Shown here piece by piece: positions 1-7,567 of a stretch of DNA of 8,580 nt. The position numbers and the translations under genes are program-made. How positions within the stretch are numbered: the first letter of the stretch is position 1; each line of letters opens with the position of its first letter. Source of the DNA: an uncultured Chloroflexota bacterium (GTDB taxonomy: Bacteria; Chloroflexota; Anaerolineae; Aggregatilineales; Phototrophicaceae); assembly GCA_937942935.1 (NCBI GenBank), contig CALDGT010000090.1, positions 1 to 8,580 on the forward strand, read 5' to 3'. The notes beneath the pieces were generated by a model. That model was not told the DNA's origin. It made no database searches and worked only from the letters and a program-made list of their open reading frames with translations.

Positions 1-1
1 A

Positions 2-3000
2 GGTGGGTATCGCTATGATGCGCCTGCGGCGGGCAATCCCTTTTTTAGCGATGCCACACCTGCCAGCATGACCGATAACCCCGCCTTCAGCATCACCCCA
101 CGCATCGCCACACTAACAAAAACCAGCACCGTCACCGAATCCGAAACGGTCACGGGACCGAATAGCCCACACACCTACACCATCACGACCACCGTGGCAC
201 CCGGTCAGACTATCACCAATTATGATATTTTTGATTATGTAGATGACAATATCGTCATCACGAGTGTTGTGGCACCGGGCGCGAGTTCAGTTACACTCGG
301 TGGCGCTCCTATCACGTTCCCTGCGGGTCCTGTGGTTGCCAATGGCACAGCTAATCGCTTGGTTGTGACCTATCTGAGCATTTCTGGGACGGTATCCACC
401 ACGATTAATTATTTTATCCCCTTGCGTGATGCGGGTGGCGCGAATGTCGTCAATGCCAATAACGGCGCATCATCCCTCACCGAAAATCGTGCCAATGGCA
501 TCGGCGATTTTGACCCACTCGACCCGCGTGACCCCGCAGGCACAAATAATGCGCTGGCGGGGGATTCAGGTTGCCCCGCCTGTTTGCCAAATACGAGCCA
601 AACCAACCGCGCCATCCAGATTCAAAAAACCGTGACGAATCTGAGTGGTTTAGGCAATATACCGGGTGATGTGTTGGAATATACTCTGAATATCGCCGTA
701 TCCGACTTTTTTGCGTTGGATAATGTGTCTGTATTTGATGTCATCAGCGATGGACAACGCCTCACGGGGAATCCGATTATCAGTTATACCCAACACGGCA
801 TACCAAGTGGCGGGGCAATGACTAATTTTGCGGTGCGTGAATATTTTGCGGGTGGCACGCCCGGTGCGGGTAGCTTACCCGACCCCGATGTATCGGCTAC
901 GGCAGGGGATACCGTTTTGGCGATGGGTATATCGGCAGAATTGGCACTCGATGGATTTAATGAGATACTCGGCGGATGTGTGCTTGTGGGTGGTACAGGT
1001 GGGGGCGACCCTGATTGTGTCGCTTTTAACGGGGGCGCGACCACCCTCACCATCACCTACCAAACCACTATCCAAGATAGTTATACCGATGATTTTCCAT
1101 CAGGTGATGCCTCGCTGGATATGACCGACAGCCTTGATAATGTCGCCCTTGTTCGGGTGAATACGATATTGAATACCACCAACCTCGCGCCTACTGGTGT
1201 GGGCGCTAATGCCAATGATACCAGCACTACCAACACAACCGGCGCCACAGGTACATTCACCAAAGACATTATCGCGGTGAATGAGATTTCGGTGGTTGGT
1301 GTCCCCACCCTTTACGTGAATGATTTGGTCACATTCCGTTTGCGGATGACCCTTCCATCCAGCGATTTTGAAAATTTGAGCATCAGCGACTTCTTACCCG
1401 CGCCCATATTCAACGCGCTCGAACTGACCACATTTAACAATATCATATCAAATGGGTCTACAACAGTGGGGCTGGGCATCCCCGCGGCGGGTCAAGCGAT
1501 GTGGGGCGCGACAGGCGCTAATAATTTTGCCACCCTCGCAGGTGCATTCACCCCGACCATCATCACACCCGGGGACATTATCCCCGCAAGTTGTGGTGGC
1601 GGGACGATTGATGCCAACGAAAATACGCTGATGTTTTGTTTCGGCGATTACGATAGCCTTATCAATATACCCAGTACGATAGATATTTTATTCTCGGTGA
1701 CGATGACCGCCAATCCATTCCCTGCGAATTTTGTGGCGGGCAATTTGGCACAGACCAGCATCGCATCCACCCAAAATAATAGCCGTACATTCGATGACTT
1801 GACCCGTATGATATTGAATGGGGTCACTTTGCCACCCGTCACCGCCACTAAGACGATTGATGGCACATCCGAAGCGCATACTGACGACGGTACTGCCGAT
1901 ACAAATGTAGACCCGCGCCCTGTGGCGGTTGGGGAAGTCATCACCTATCGATTGGTGACAGAAATGCCAGAAGGCACATCCCCCGATGTGCAATTCACCG
2001 ATACACTCGCACCGAATGTCGAATATATCGCGGGGTCGGCGCGAATCAGTTATAGCGCCAATAATGCGATGAATGTGCCTGATGTGGGCGGTATTATAAA
2101 CGAAATTAATCCCACCACAATCATCTCCGCAGGACTCATCAGCTTTGGGGTGACGGGTCCGCGCGAATTGCGTTTTAATATTGGGTCTGTGACCAATAAT
2201 GATGTAGATGTAAACGCGGAAATACTCATCATCGAATATCAAGTGGTGGTGGTGAATACAGCAGATAACACCATTGGCGGGATTTTCGCCAATGATTTTG
2301 AAACCGATTTGAATAATGATGGCACAGATGATGGTGTATCCAATGAGGTGTTCACCATCGTTCATGAACCCGTCATTAACCTGACGAAATTCATCAATAC
2401 CACCCTCAGTAACCCCACAGGCACGACCAGTTTTGATGCTGGCGATACGGTGATATATGATATTTTGGTCACGGTGGGGAGTGGTGCGAATATGACCACC
2501 GCCTTTGATTTACAAGTGACTGATGGAATTGACCCCAATTTGGATTTGATAGATGTGGATTTTATCGGCACACCCGCTTATGCCACCACTGCCGATAACA
2601 GCGATTATGCCATGCCCGTCCAAGCGGTAAATGCAGACATCAGCGAATTGCGGGCGGGGGATATTATCACCATCCGCGTGACGACCACCGTCCGTAGTAG
2701 CGTGACGATTGGGCAAGTTATCCCGAATAGCGGGACGGTCACATGGACAAGCCTACCCAATTTACAAGGGTCGGGCAATGCCACACCGGGCGCGAGTGGC
2801 GCGACTAACGGCGAGCGTAATGGGAGTGGGGGCGAAAATGATTATACCGCCACCAACGCCGTTAATTTCACTGCGCTAGGGACGCTTAACACGCTAAAAA
2901 CAATTGATGGCACATCCGAAGGGCATACCAACGATTTGACTGCCGATACAAATGCAGACCCGCGCCCTGTGGCGGTTGGGGAGGTCATCACCTATCGGTT

Positions 3001-6000
3001 GGTGGTCGAAATGCCAGAAGGCATATCCCCCGATGTGCAATTCACCGACACCCTCGCACCGAATATCGAATATATTGCAGGGTCGGCGCGGATGAGCTAT
3101 AGTGCCAATAATGCGATGAATGTCCCCAGCGTGGGGGGTATTTTGAACGAAATTAATCCTACGACAACTATCTCCGCAGGACTCATCAGCTTTGGGGTGA
3201 CGGGTCCGCGTGAATTGCGTTTTGATATTGGCAGTGTGACCAATAATGATACTGATAACACCGCCAGCGCAGAATTGCTCATCATCGAATATCAGGCGGT
3301 GGTGGTGAATACGGCAGATAACACCATCGGCGCGGTTTTTGCCAATGATTTTGAAATAGATTTGAACAATGACAGTACAGACGATGATGTATCCAATGAG
3401 GTGTTCAATATTGTTCAAGAAACCGTCATCACCGCGACCAAAGCCATTTTTGGTACACCACCAACGGATGCCCTTGAACCCGTCACGTATGATATTGTGA
3501 TTACGGCGGGGAATGTAACAAATCAACAAAATGCGTATGATATCAACCTGATTGATATTTTCCACCCCGATTTATCGTTGGATAGCGTGGTGATTCAGAC
3601 GAATCCGGGTTATGTGAGCATTACCGCCGACGCGAGTACGTATATCGCAGGTGGGACAGTGAATATCACGCTCAATCGTTTGGATGCGGGGGATAGTGTG
3701 ACGATTCGGGTCACGGGTACGGTCTTAACCACCGTTTCACCGGGCGAGACAATCGGTAATAGCGGGACGGTCACATGGACAAGCCTACCGGGGGCGCAAG
3801 GCACAGGTAATGCAACACCCGGCGCGAGTGGCACAACCACTGGCGAGCGGAATGGGAGCGGTGGCGAAAATGATTATACAACCCCCACCAACACCGTGAA
3901 TTTTACCCTTTCCGATGGAATTCCAGATAAATTTATTGATGGCACATCCGAAACAAGCACCCCCGACACCGCCGATGGGAGCGCGGGCAATGAACGCCCT
4001 GTTGCGATTGGTGAAATTGTTACCTATCGCCTGCAAGCCGTAATCCCCGAAAGCACCACCATTTCATTCCGTATAGATGATGATTTGCCCGCAGGCTTGC
4101 AATTTGTGACTGGCTCGGCGCGGGTGAGTTATCTCGCCGATGCCACCCCGTCACTCAATGGCGATTTTGCAGGGATTGCAAATCAAACTGAACCGTTATT
4201 CCCATTCCCTCCCTCACGGATTACCTTACTGGGTGGCATTCTGAGTTTTGATTTTAGCAGTATTATCAATAATGATGGTGATTCGGGTTTTGAGTTCATC
4301 ATCATCGAATTTGATGCGGTGGTGTTGGATGTTGCTGTACCCGCCAATAATAACGGTGTCATCCTGCCGAATGATTTTGATTTGGTGATTGATGAGGGTT
4401 TGCCGACAGAGGTAAATACCCCGTCTAATTCGGTGGGGGTGATTGTGGCAGAACCTGCCCTGAATATCACCAAAACATTCACGCCAGATACACAAGTGCG
4501 CGGTGGGGCGACCACCATGACTTTAACCGTGAGCAATTTAGCATCAGACGGTGCAACTGCACCCATTCATGATTTACGAGTGACCGATATTTTGGATGAT
4601 TGGCTACATGTGACGGGCGTGAGTGTGGTATTTAATCCCACCGCAACCACATTTGGCAGTACCTTTACCGATAATTCGGTCATCACGGCAGGTTTTGCGG
4701 CAGGTATCACTGATAATTTGGATATTGTCATCAGTGGCTTGCCGATAGATGGCACAGCAATCATCACCGTGAATTTGGCGATTGACCCCAACGCCGACAC
4801 ATTGCTCCTCTCGCGCACGATTACTAACATAGCGGATGTGACAGGGGATAGCCTTGCGACGGATATTTCGCCAGATGACCAAGACCGCGCTTATTCTGAT
4901 AACGCAACAGACAACCTGAATGTGGTCAAGCCGACACTCCTCCTCACCAAAACCGATAGCATAGACCCTGTATCGGCGGGTGATAGCATGGCTTATACCG
5001 TGACCATCCAAAATACAGGCACACCGAATTTTAGCGCGACCAACGTCGTGTTCACCGACCAAATTCCTGCGGGCTTCATCGTGACGCTGGTCACACCATC
5101 GCAAGGGACGTGTGTGCCGATTGTGGGCGGTATTTTGACGTGTAATATCGGCACAATTGGGGCGGGTTCATTGGCAACTGTGGTCATCACAGGCTACTAT
5201 CCAGTCAGCACACCAAGCGGGACGATTGCCAATAATATCGCCTATGTGACCTCCACAGAGGGTAACAACGGCAATGATGGCAACGACACGCCATCCGATA
5301 ATGATGATGAACGCGCCGAAGAACCGACCACCATCCTGCGCCAAGTAGATGTGGAAATTCTCAAAACAGTGGATGACCCCGCACCGAGCGAAGGCGATAC
5401 CATCACCTACACACTCAGTATCACCAACAACGGTCCCGCACAAGCGACCAATGTGATTGTGACCGATAGCATCCCTGCGGGGGTTACGTTTGTCCAATTT
5501 TTGCCGATTAGTGCGCCTTGCGTGTATGCCGCGCCAACTATCACCTGTACTTATCCAACCCTGAATGTTGGGCAAACGGTCACGGTGGATATTGAAGCAA
5601 CGGTGGATGTGGGGACATCTGGCACTGTTATTCCCAATACAGCAAACGTGACGACCACCGAGCCAGAGACAAATTTGGGTAATAATGATGATGATGTGGA
5701 TATTGCCGTAGGTGGTGTAGACCTTGCCATCACCAAAACGGTGGATAATCCCGCGCCGAGTGAAAATGATACGATTGTGTATAGTATCAACCTCGAAAAT
5801 ATGAGCCTGAATACTGCCACGACTATCGTCATCACCGATTTATTGCCCGCAGGCGTGACCTATGTGAGCCATGTTGCACCGTTGGACTCTGCCAGTGTGC
5901 TGACGAGTTATGTTTCTGGCACAGGGATATGGTCAATCGGTCAACTGAATGCAGGGGCGACTATCACCCTACAAATTACAGCAACGGTGAACGCGGGGAC

Positions 6001-7450
6001 GGCAGGTACAAGCATCCCCAACACCGCCAGCCTGACCAGCCTCGCCGAAAATGATGGCAATCCGAATAATAATACCAGCACAGCAATTATCGGTGTGGAT
6101 GTGGTAGATATTGAGGTGATAAAAACTGTTTCGCCATTGGCGACATCACAAGGCAACCCCGTCACCTATACCGTCACAGTGACCAATATCGGGACTGTTA
6201 CCGCTACAGGCGTCATCATCAGCGAAAATGTGCCGATGGATGGCGTGAATACGACTTATGTTAGCCATACTGCATCACAAGGCACATTCACGGTTGGCGC
6301 ACCCGGACTATGGAACATCGGCACACTGACGGCGGGGCAATCGGTCACGCTTGATTTGACGGTGACAATTGAAATTGCGGGTGGTCAAATTAATAACACT
6401 GCCACCTTAACCGCCATCAACGAAACGGATGTGAATCCCGCCAATAATAGCGATAGCGCGATAGTCACGGTGGGACCAAATGCCGATTTGAGCCTGACCA
6501 AGACCATCAGCGACACCACCCCACAAGTTGGCGATGTGTTGGTATATACACTGACTATCACCAACGCGGGACCCGATAGCACCGATAATGTGGTTGTCAC
6601 CGATACATTGCCCCCGACTGTGACGTATGCGGGTGTGAATACCGCCTCGCAAGGGACATTTGATGGCACACTCTGGACGGTTGGCACATTAGGCATGGGT
6701 GCATCGGCGCAATTAGACATCACCGTCACGATGAATAGCAATGGGGGTACGACCACCAATGTCGCCGAAGTCACGGCATCCGATTTGCCCGACCCCGATT
6801 CAATCCCCAATAATGGCGTGACGACAGAAGATGATTATGCCGAAGTCGCATTTTTATTTGACCCGCCATTTGGACGCAAAACATTTAATGATGCGGGCTT
6901 GCCTGAATTGGAATGGACGGTTGTTTGGGTGAATCCGAGCAATGCGCCTATTGCGGTGACGATGAGCGACCCATTACTGGATGGCACAACCTTTGTGGCG
7001 GGTAGCCTCACTTGCACCTCACCGGGGACAATTGTGGTCAACACCTGTATTTATGATGCGCTGAATAATGAAATTGTGTTTGATGGCACAATTTTTCCCG
7101 ATACTGGCGCAACCCCCGCCACGATAGACAGCGCGACCAACCGTCTGATTATCACTTATCGCGTGACTGTGCCAAATAGTGCCAATACGGTATCGAATAT
7201 TGCGACGCTGAATACGACCAGTAGCGCGGTAGCAGTATCAAATGTGTTCAATCGTTCAACAGGTGGCACTGGTGAGACACCCTTAACTGCCGAAGAAATT
7301 CAAGCCAAAGTGACGGCACTCCCCGCCACAGGTGAATCACCGATGTGGGCGGATACACTCCGCAATGTGTTATTGGTGATGATGCCTATCATCTTAATCG
7401 GTGCTGGCGGATATTGGTGGTGGCGCAAACGGTCATCTGAATCATCATAA
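2..7450 (+). CDS. Giant LPXTG-anchored DUF11-repeat surface protein (5' partial)
   Basis: The protein is probably a secreted cell-surface stalk or adhesin, covalently anchored by a sortase. The frame is open from the first full codon. The Met at base 68 has no Shine-Dalgarno sequence before it and the preceding codons read as normal protein, so the true start and signal peptide lie upstream. Residues counted from that Met run to 2460. Order: three diverged beta-sandwich-like domains (about 1-590), three A-B two-domain modules (596-1621), five DUF11 repeats (1623-2267) with the usual TKT, GD-x-x-x-Y, TNxGP, VTDxLP and NTAxVT signatures, a last related domain (2268-2400), then LPATG (2418-2422), a membrane helix and a basic tail. 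The protein is rich in Asn, Thr and Asp, poor in Lys and Arg, and contains no enzyme motif I recognise. All 12 cysteines occur as six local pairs. The anchored multi-repeat architecture is clear; the ligand and adhesive role are inference. Confidence 0.9.
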   Translation, partial: GGYRYDAPAAGNPFFSDATPASMTDNPAFSITPRIATLTKTSTVTESETVTGPNSPHTYTITTTVAPGQTITNYDIFDYVDDNIVITSVVAPGASSVTLGGAPITFPAGPVVANGTANRLVVTYLSISGTVSTTINYFIPLRDAGGANVVNANNGASSLTENRANGIGDFDPLDPRDPAGTNNALAGDSGCPACLPNTSQTNRAIQIQKTVTNLSGLGNIPGDVLEYTLNIAVSDFFALDNVSVFDVISDGQRLTGNPIISYTQHGIPSGGAMTNFAVREYFAGGTPGAGSLPDPDVSATAGDTVLAMGISAELALDGFNEILGGCVLVGGTGGGDPDCVAFNGGATTLTITYQTTIQDSYTDDFPSGDASLDMTDSLDNVALVRVNTILNTTNLAPTGVGANANDTSTTNTTGATGTFTKDIIAVNEISVVGVPTLYVNDLVTFRLRMTLPSSDFENLSISDFLPAPIFNALELTTFNNIISNGSTTVGLGIPAAGQAMWGATGANNFATLAGAFTPTIITPGDIIPASCGGGTIDANENTLMFCFGDYDSLINIPSTIDILFSVTMTANPFPANFVAGNLAQTSIASTQNNSRTFDDLTRMILNGVTLPPVTATKTIDGTSEAHTDDGTADTNVDPRPVAVGEVITYRLVTEMPEGTSPDVQFTDTLAPNVEYIAGSARISYSANNAMNVPDVGGIINEINPTTIISAGLISFGVTGPRELRFNIGSVTNNDVDVNAEILIIEYQVVVVNTADNTIGGIFANDFETDLNNDGTDDGVSNEVFTIVHEPVINLTKFINTTLSNPTGTTSFDAGDTVIYDILVTVGSGANMTTAFDLQVTDGIDPNLDLIDVDFIGTPAYATTADNSDYAMPVQAVNADISELRAGDIITIRVTTTVRSSVTIGQVIPNSGTVTWTSLPNLQGSGNATPGASGATNGERNGSGGENDYTATNAVNFTALGTLNTLKTIDGTSEGHTNDLTADTNADPRPVAVGEVITYRLVVEMPEGISPDVQFTDTLAPNIEYIAGSARMSYSANNAMNVPSVGGILNEINPTTTISAGLISFGVTGPRELRFDIGSVTNNDTDNTASAELLIIEYQAVVVNTADNTIGAVFANDFEIDLNNDSTDDDVSNEVFNIVQETVITATKAIFGTPPTDALEPVTYDIVITAGNVTNQQNAYDINLIDIFHPDLSLDSVVIQTNPGYVSITADASTYIAGGTVNITLNRLDAGDSVTIRVTGTVLTTVSPGETIGNSGTVTWTSLPGAQGTGNATPGASGTTTGERNGSGGENDYTTPTNTVNFTLSDGIPDKFIDGTSETSTPDTADGSAGNERPVAIGEIVTYRLQAVIPESTTISFRIDDDLPAGLQFVTGSARVSYLADATPSLNGDFAGIANQTEPLFPFPPSRITLLGGILSFDFSSIINNDGDSGFEFIIIEFDAVVLDVAVPANNNGVILPNDFDLVIDEGLPTEVNTPSNSVGVIVAEPALNITKTFTPDTQVRGGATTMTLTVSNLASDGATAPIHDLRVTDILDDWLHVTGVSVVFNPTATTFGSTFTDNSVITAGFAAGITDNLDIVISGLPIDGTAIITVNLAIDPNADTLLLSRTITNIADVTGDSLATDISPDDQDRAYSDNATDNLNVVKPTLLLTKTDSIDPVSAGDSMAYTVTIQNTGTPNFSATNVVFTDQIPAGFIVTLVTPSQGTCVPIVGGILTCNIGTIGAGSLATVVITGYYPVSTPSGTIANNIAYVTSTEGNNGNDGNDTPSDNDDERAEEPTTILRQVDVEILKTVDDPAPSEGDTITYTLSITNNGPAQATNVIVTDSIPAGVTFVQFLPISAPCVYAAPTITCTYPTLNVGQTVTVDIEATVDVGTSGTVIPNTANVTTTEPETNLGNNDDDVDIAVGGVDLAITKTVDNPAPSENDTIVYSINLENMSLNTATTIVITDLLPAGVTYVSHVAPLDSASVLTSYVSGTGIWSIGQLNAGATITLQITATVNAGTAGTSIPNTASLTSLAENDGNPNNNTSTAIIGVDVVDIEVIKTVSPLATSQGNPVTYTVTVTNIGTVTATGVIISENVPMDGVNTTYVSHTASQGTFTVGAPGLWNIGTLTAGQSVTLDLTVTIEIAGGQINNTATLTAINETDVNPANNSDSAIVTVGPNADLSLTKTISDTTPQVGDVLVYTLTITNAGPDSTDNVVVTDTLPPTVTYAGVNTASQGTFDGTLWTVGTLGMGASAQLDITVTMNSNGGTTTNVAEVTASDLPDPDSIPNNGVTTEDDYAEVAFLFDPPFGRKTFNDAGLPELEWTVVWVNPSNAPIAVTMSDPLLDGTTFVAGSLTCTSPGTIVVNTCIYDALNNEIVFDGTIFPDTGATPATIDSATNRLIITYRVTVPNSANTVSNIATLNTTSSAVAVSNVFNRSTGGTGETPLTAEEIQAKVTALPATGESPMWADTLRNVLLVMMPIILIGAGGYWWWRKRSSESS
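1853..2899 (+). repeat. A-B module, copy 1 (intragenic repeat)
   Basis: The first of three tandem two-domain modules, in frame inside the giant gene. Domain A opens with a T-I-D-G-T-S-E signature, then V-A-V-G-E-V-I-T-Y-R-L and a G-S-A-R-x-S-Y strand. Domain B starts near base 2366 and ends in a T-V-T-W-T-S-L-P strand followed by a Gly/Asn-rich loop, GERNGSGGENDY (2810-2845). Between A and B, bases 2306-2332 encode DLNNDGTDD, which fits the DxNxDGxxD calcium-loop pattern. The start was set by alignment with copy 2, which lies exactly 1047 bases (349 codons) further on at this point. Confidence 0.85.
2900..3931 (+). repeat. A-B module, copy 2 (near-identical to copy 1 in domain A)
   Basis: The second tandem module. 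Its A domain is about 85% identical to copy 1 by hand alignment and includes a 41-base exact match (3170-3210 against 2123-2163). The B domains are much more diverged except at the end, where 32 bases are exact (3758-3789 against 2726-2757) and the GERNGSGGENDY loop is kept (3842-3877). A two-codon insertion near base 3256 and later shortening in B keep the frame. The calcium-loop-like motif is present as DLNNDSTDD (3359-3385), with Gly replaced by Ser. Confidence 0.85.
3932..4930 (+). repeat. A-B module, copy 3 (diverged)
   Basis: The third module is recognised by the I-D-G-T-S-E opening, R-P-V-A-I-G-E, V-T-Y-R-L, G-S-A-R-V-S-Y and I-I-I-E-F landmarks in the same order and spacing as copies 1 and 2. 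It is clearly older: most other positions differ, the calcium-loop-like motif is lost, and the B domain (from about 4451) lacks the T-V-T-W-T-S-L-P strand and the GERNGSGGENDY loop. The end is placed where the first classical DUF11 repeat begins and is approximate. Confidence 0.65.
4934..6868 (+). repeat. Array of five DUF11-type repeats
   Basis: Five in-frame repeats of about 124-137 residues start near 4934, 5345, 5717, 6101 and 6482. Each has the DUF11 (TIGR01451-like) pattern: a hydrophobic strand then K-T-V/I/D, a G/E-D/N-x-x-x-Y strand, a T-N-x-G turn, V-T-D-x-L/I-P-x-G, an I-G-x-L-x-x-G turn (I-G-T-I-G-A-G in the first), and a final N-T-A-x-V/L-T strand followed by an Asp/Asn-rich linker with N-N. 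Such repeats form Ig-like beta-sandwiches in cell-surface stalks. At DNA level they are well diverged, unlike the upstream A-B copies. Confidence 0.85.
7319..7450 (+). other. Sortase cell-wall sorting signal (LPATG, membrane helix, basic tail)
   Basis: The C-terminus of the giant protein has the three expected parts in order: LPATG (bases 7319-7333, residues 2418-2422), a hydrophobic helix (about 7367-7423, residues 2434-2452) ending in three tryptophans, and a short tail beginning RKR. In the known mechanism sortase cuts between Thr and Gly and joins the Thr to a cell-surface amine. The 11-residue linker between LPATG and the helix contains charged residues. The motif sits only 38 residues from the stop, as expected of a real signal. 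No sortase gene is in the window. Confidence 0.88.
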
Positions 7451-7457
7451 ATAACCG

Positions 7458-7490
7458 AATCCCTCTCAGATTATTGAGAGGGATTTTTTA
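7458..7490 (+). terminator. Rho-independent terminator of the giant gene
   Basis: A perfect 11-bp inverted repeat (7458-7468 with 7475-7485) around a 6-base loop, followed directly by a run of six T and then A plus five T. It begins 8 bases after the stop codon. The classic stem plus U-tract makes this a strong call. It separates the giant gene from the downstream gene. Confidence 0.93.
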
Positions 7491-7520
7491 TTTTTATCAC
7501 CTTTTTATATCAATTCAGGC

Positions 7521-7526
7521 TACAAT
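7521..7526 (+). promoter_or_regulatory. Candidate -10 box for the WXG100-like gene
   Basis: TACAAT matches the sigma-70-type TATAAT in five of six positions and lies 42 bases before the ATG, in the AT-rich stretch after the terminator. No convincing -35 hexamer is seen 16-18 bases upstream. The gene needs its own promoter because the terminator precedes it, but this exact box is a guess. Confidence 0.35.
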
Positions 7527-7553
7527 AAAATTGTTCACTTATTATTTTCCTTT

Positions 7554-7560
7554 GGAGAGG
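7554..7560 (+). promoter_or_regulatory. Ribosome binding site of the WXG100-like gene
   Basis: GGAGAGG lies 7 bases before the ATG at 7568, a good Shine-Dalgarno match at ideal spacing, and fixes that start. The surrounding 13 bases (7555-7567) repeat exactly the downstream arm of the preceding terminator (7476-7488). Confidence 0.8.
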
Positions 7561-7567
7561 GATTTTT

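Noticed and set aside
68..70. ATG at base 68 as the start of the giant gene
   Set aside because: There is no Shine-Dalgarno upstream, no signal peptide follows, and the same frame is open with protein-like codons back to base 2. It is an internal Met.
1688..3565. Two long antisense open frames (1688-2365 and 2894-3565, minus strand) that look related to each other
   Set aside because: They mirror the duplicated A domains on the coding strand, which explains their similarity. Their His/Ile/Cys-rich composition is unlike real protein, and neither has a ribosome binding site.
6385..6810. Antisense open frame of 141 codons within the DUF11 array, and similar minus-strand frames at 4183-4566 and 4604-5104
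   Set aside because: They are shadows of the Thr/Val/Asp-rich coding strand, with no start signals and fully inside a well-supported gene.
1853..6868. Tandem repeats as a possible CRISPR or non-coding satellite array
   Set aside because: The repeats are 370-1050 bases long, in frame, and encode recognisable beta-sandwich domains; there are no short identical repeats with unique spacers.
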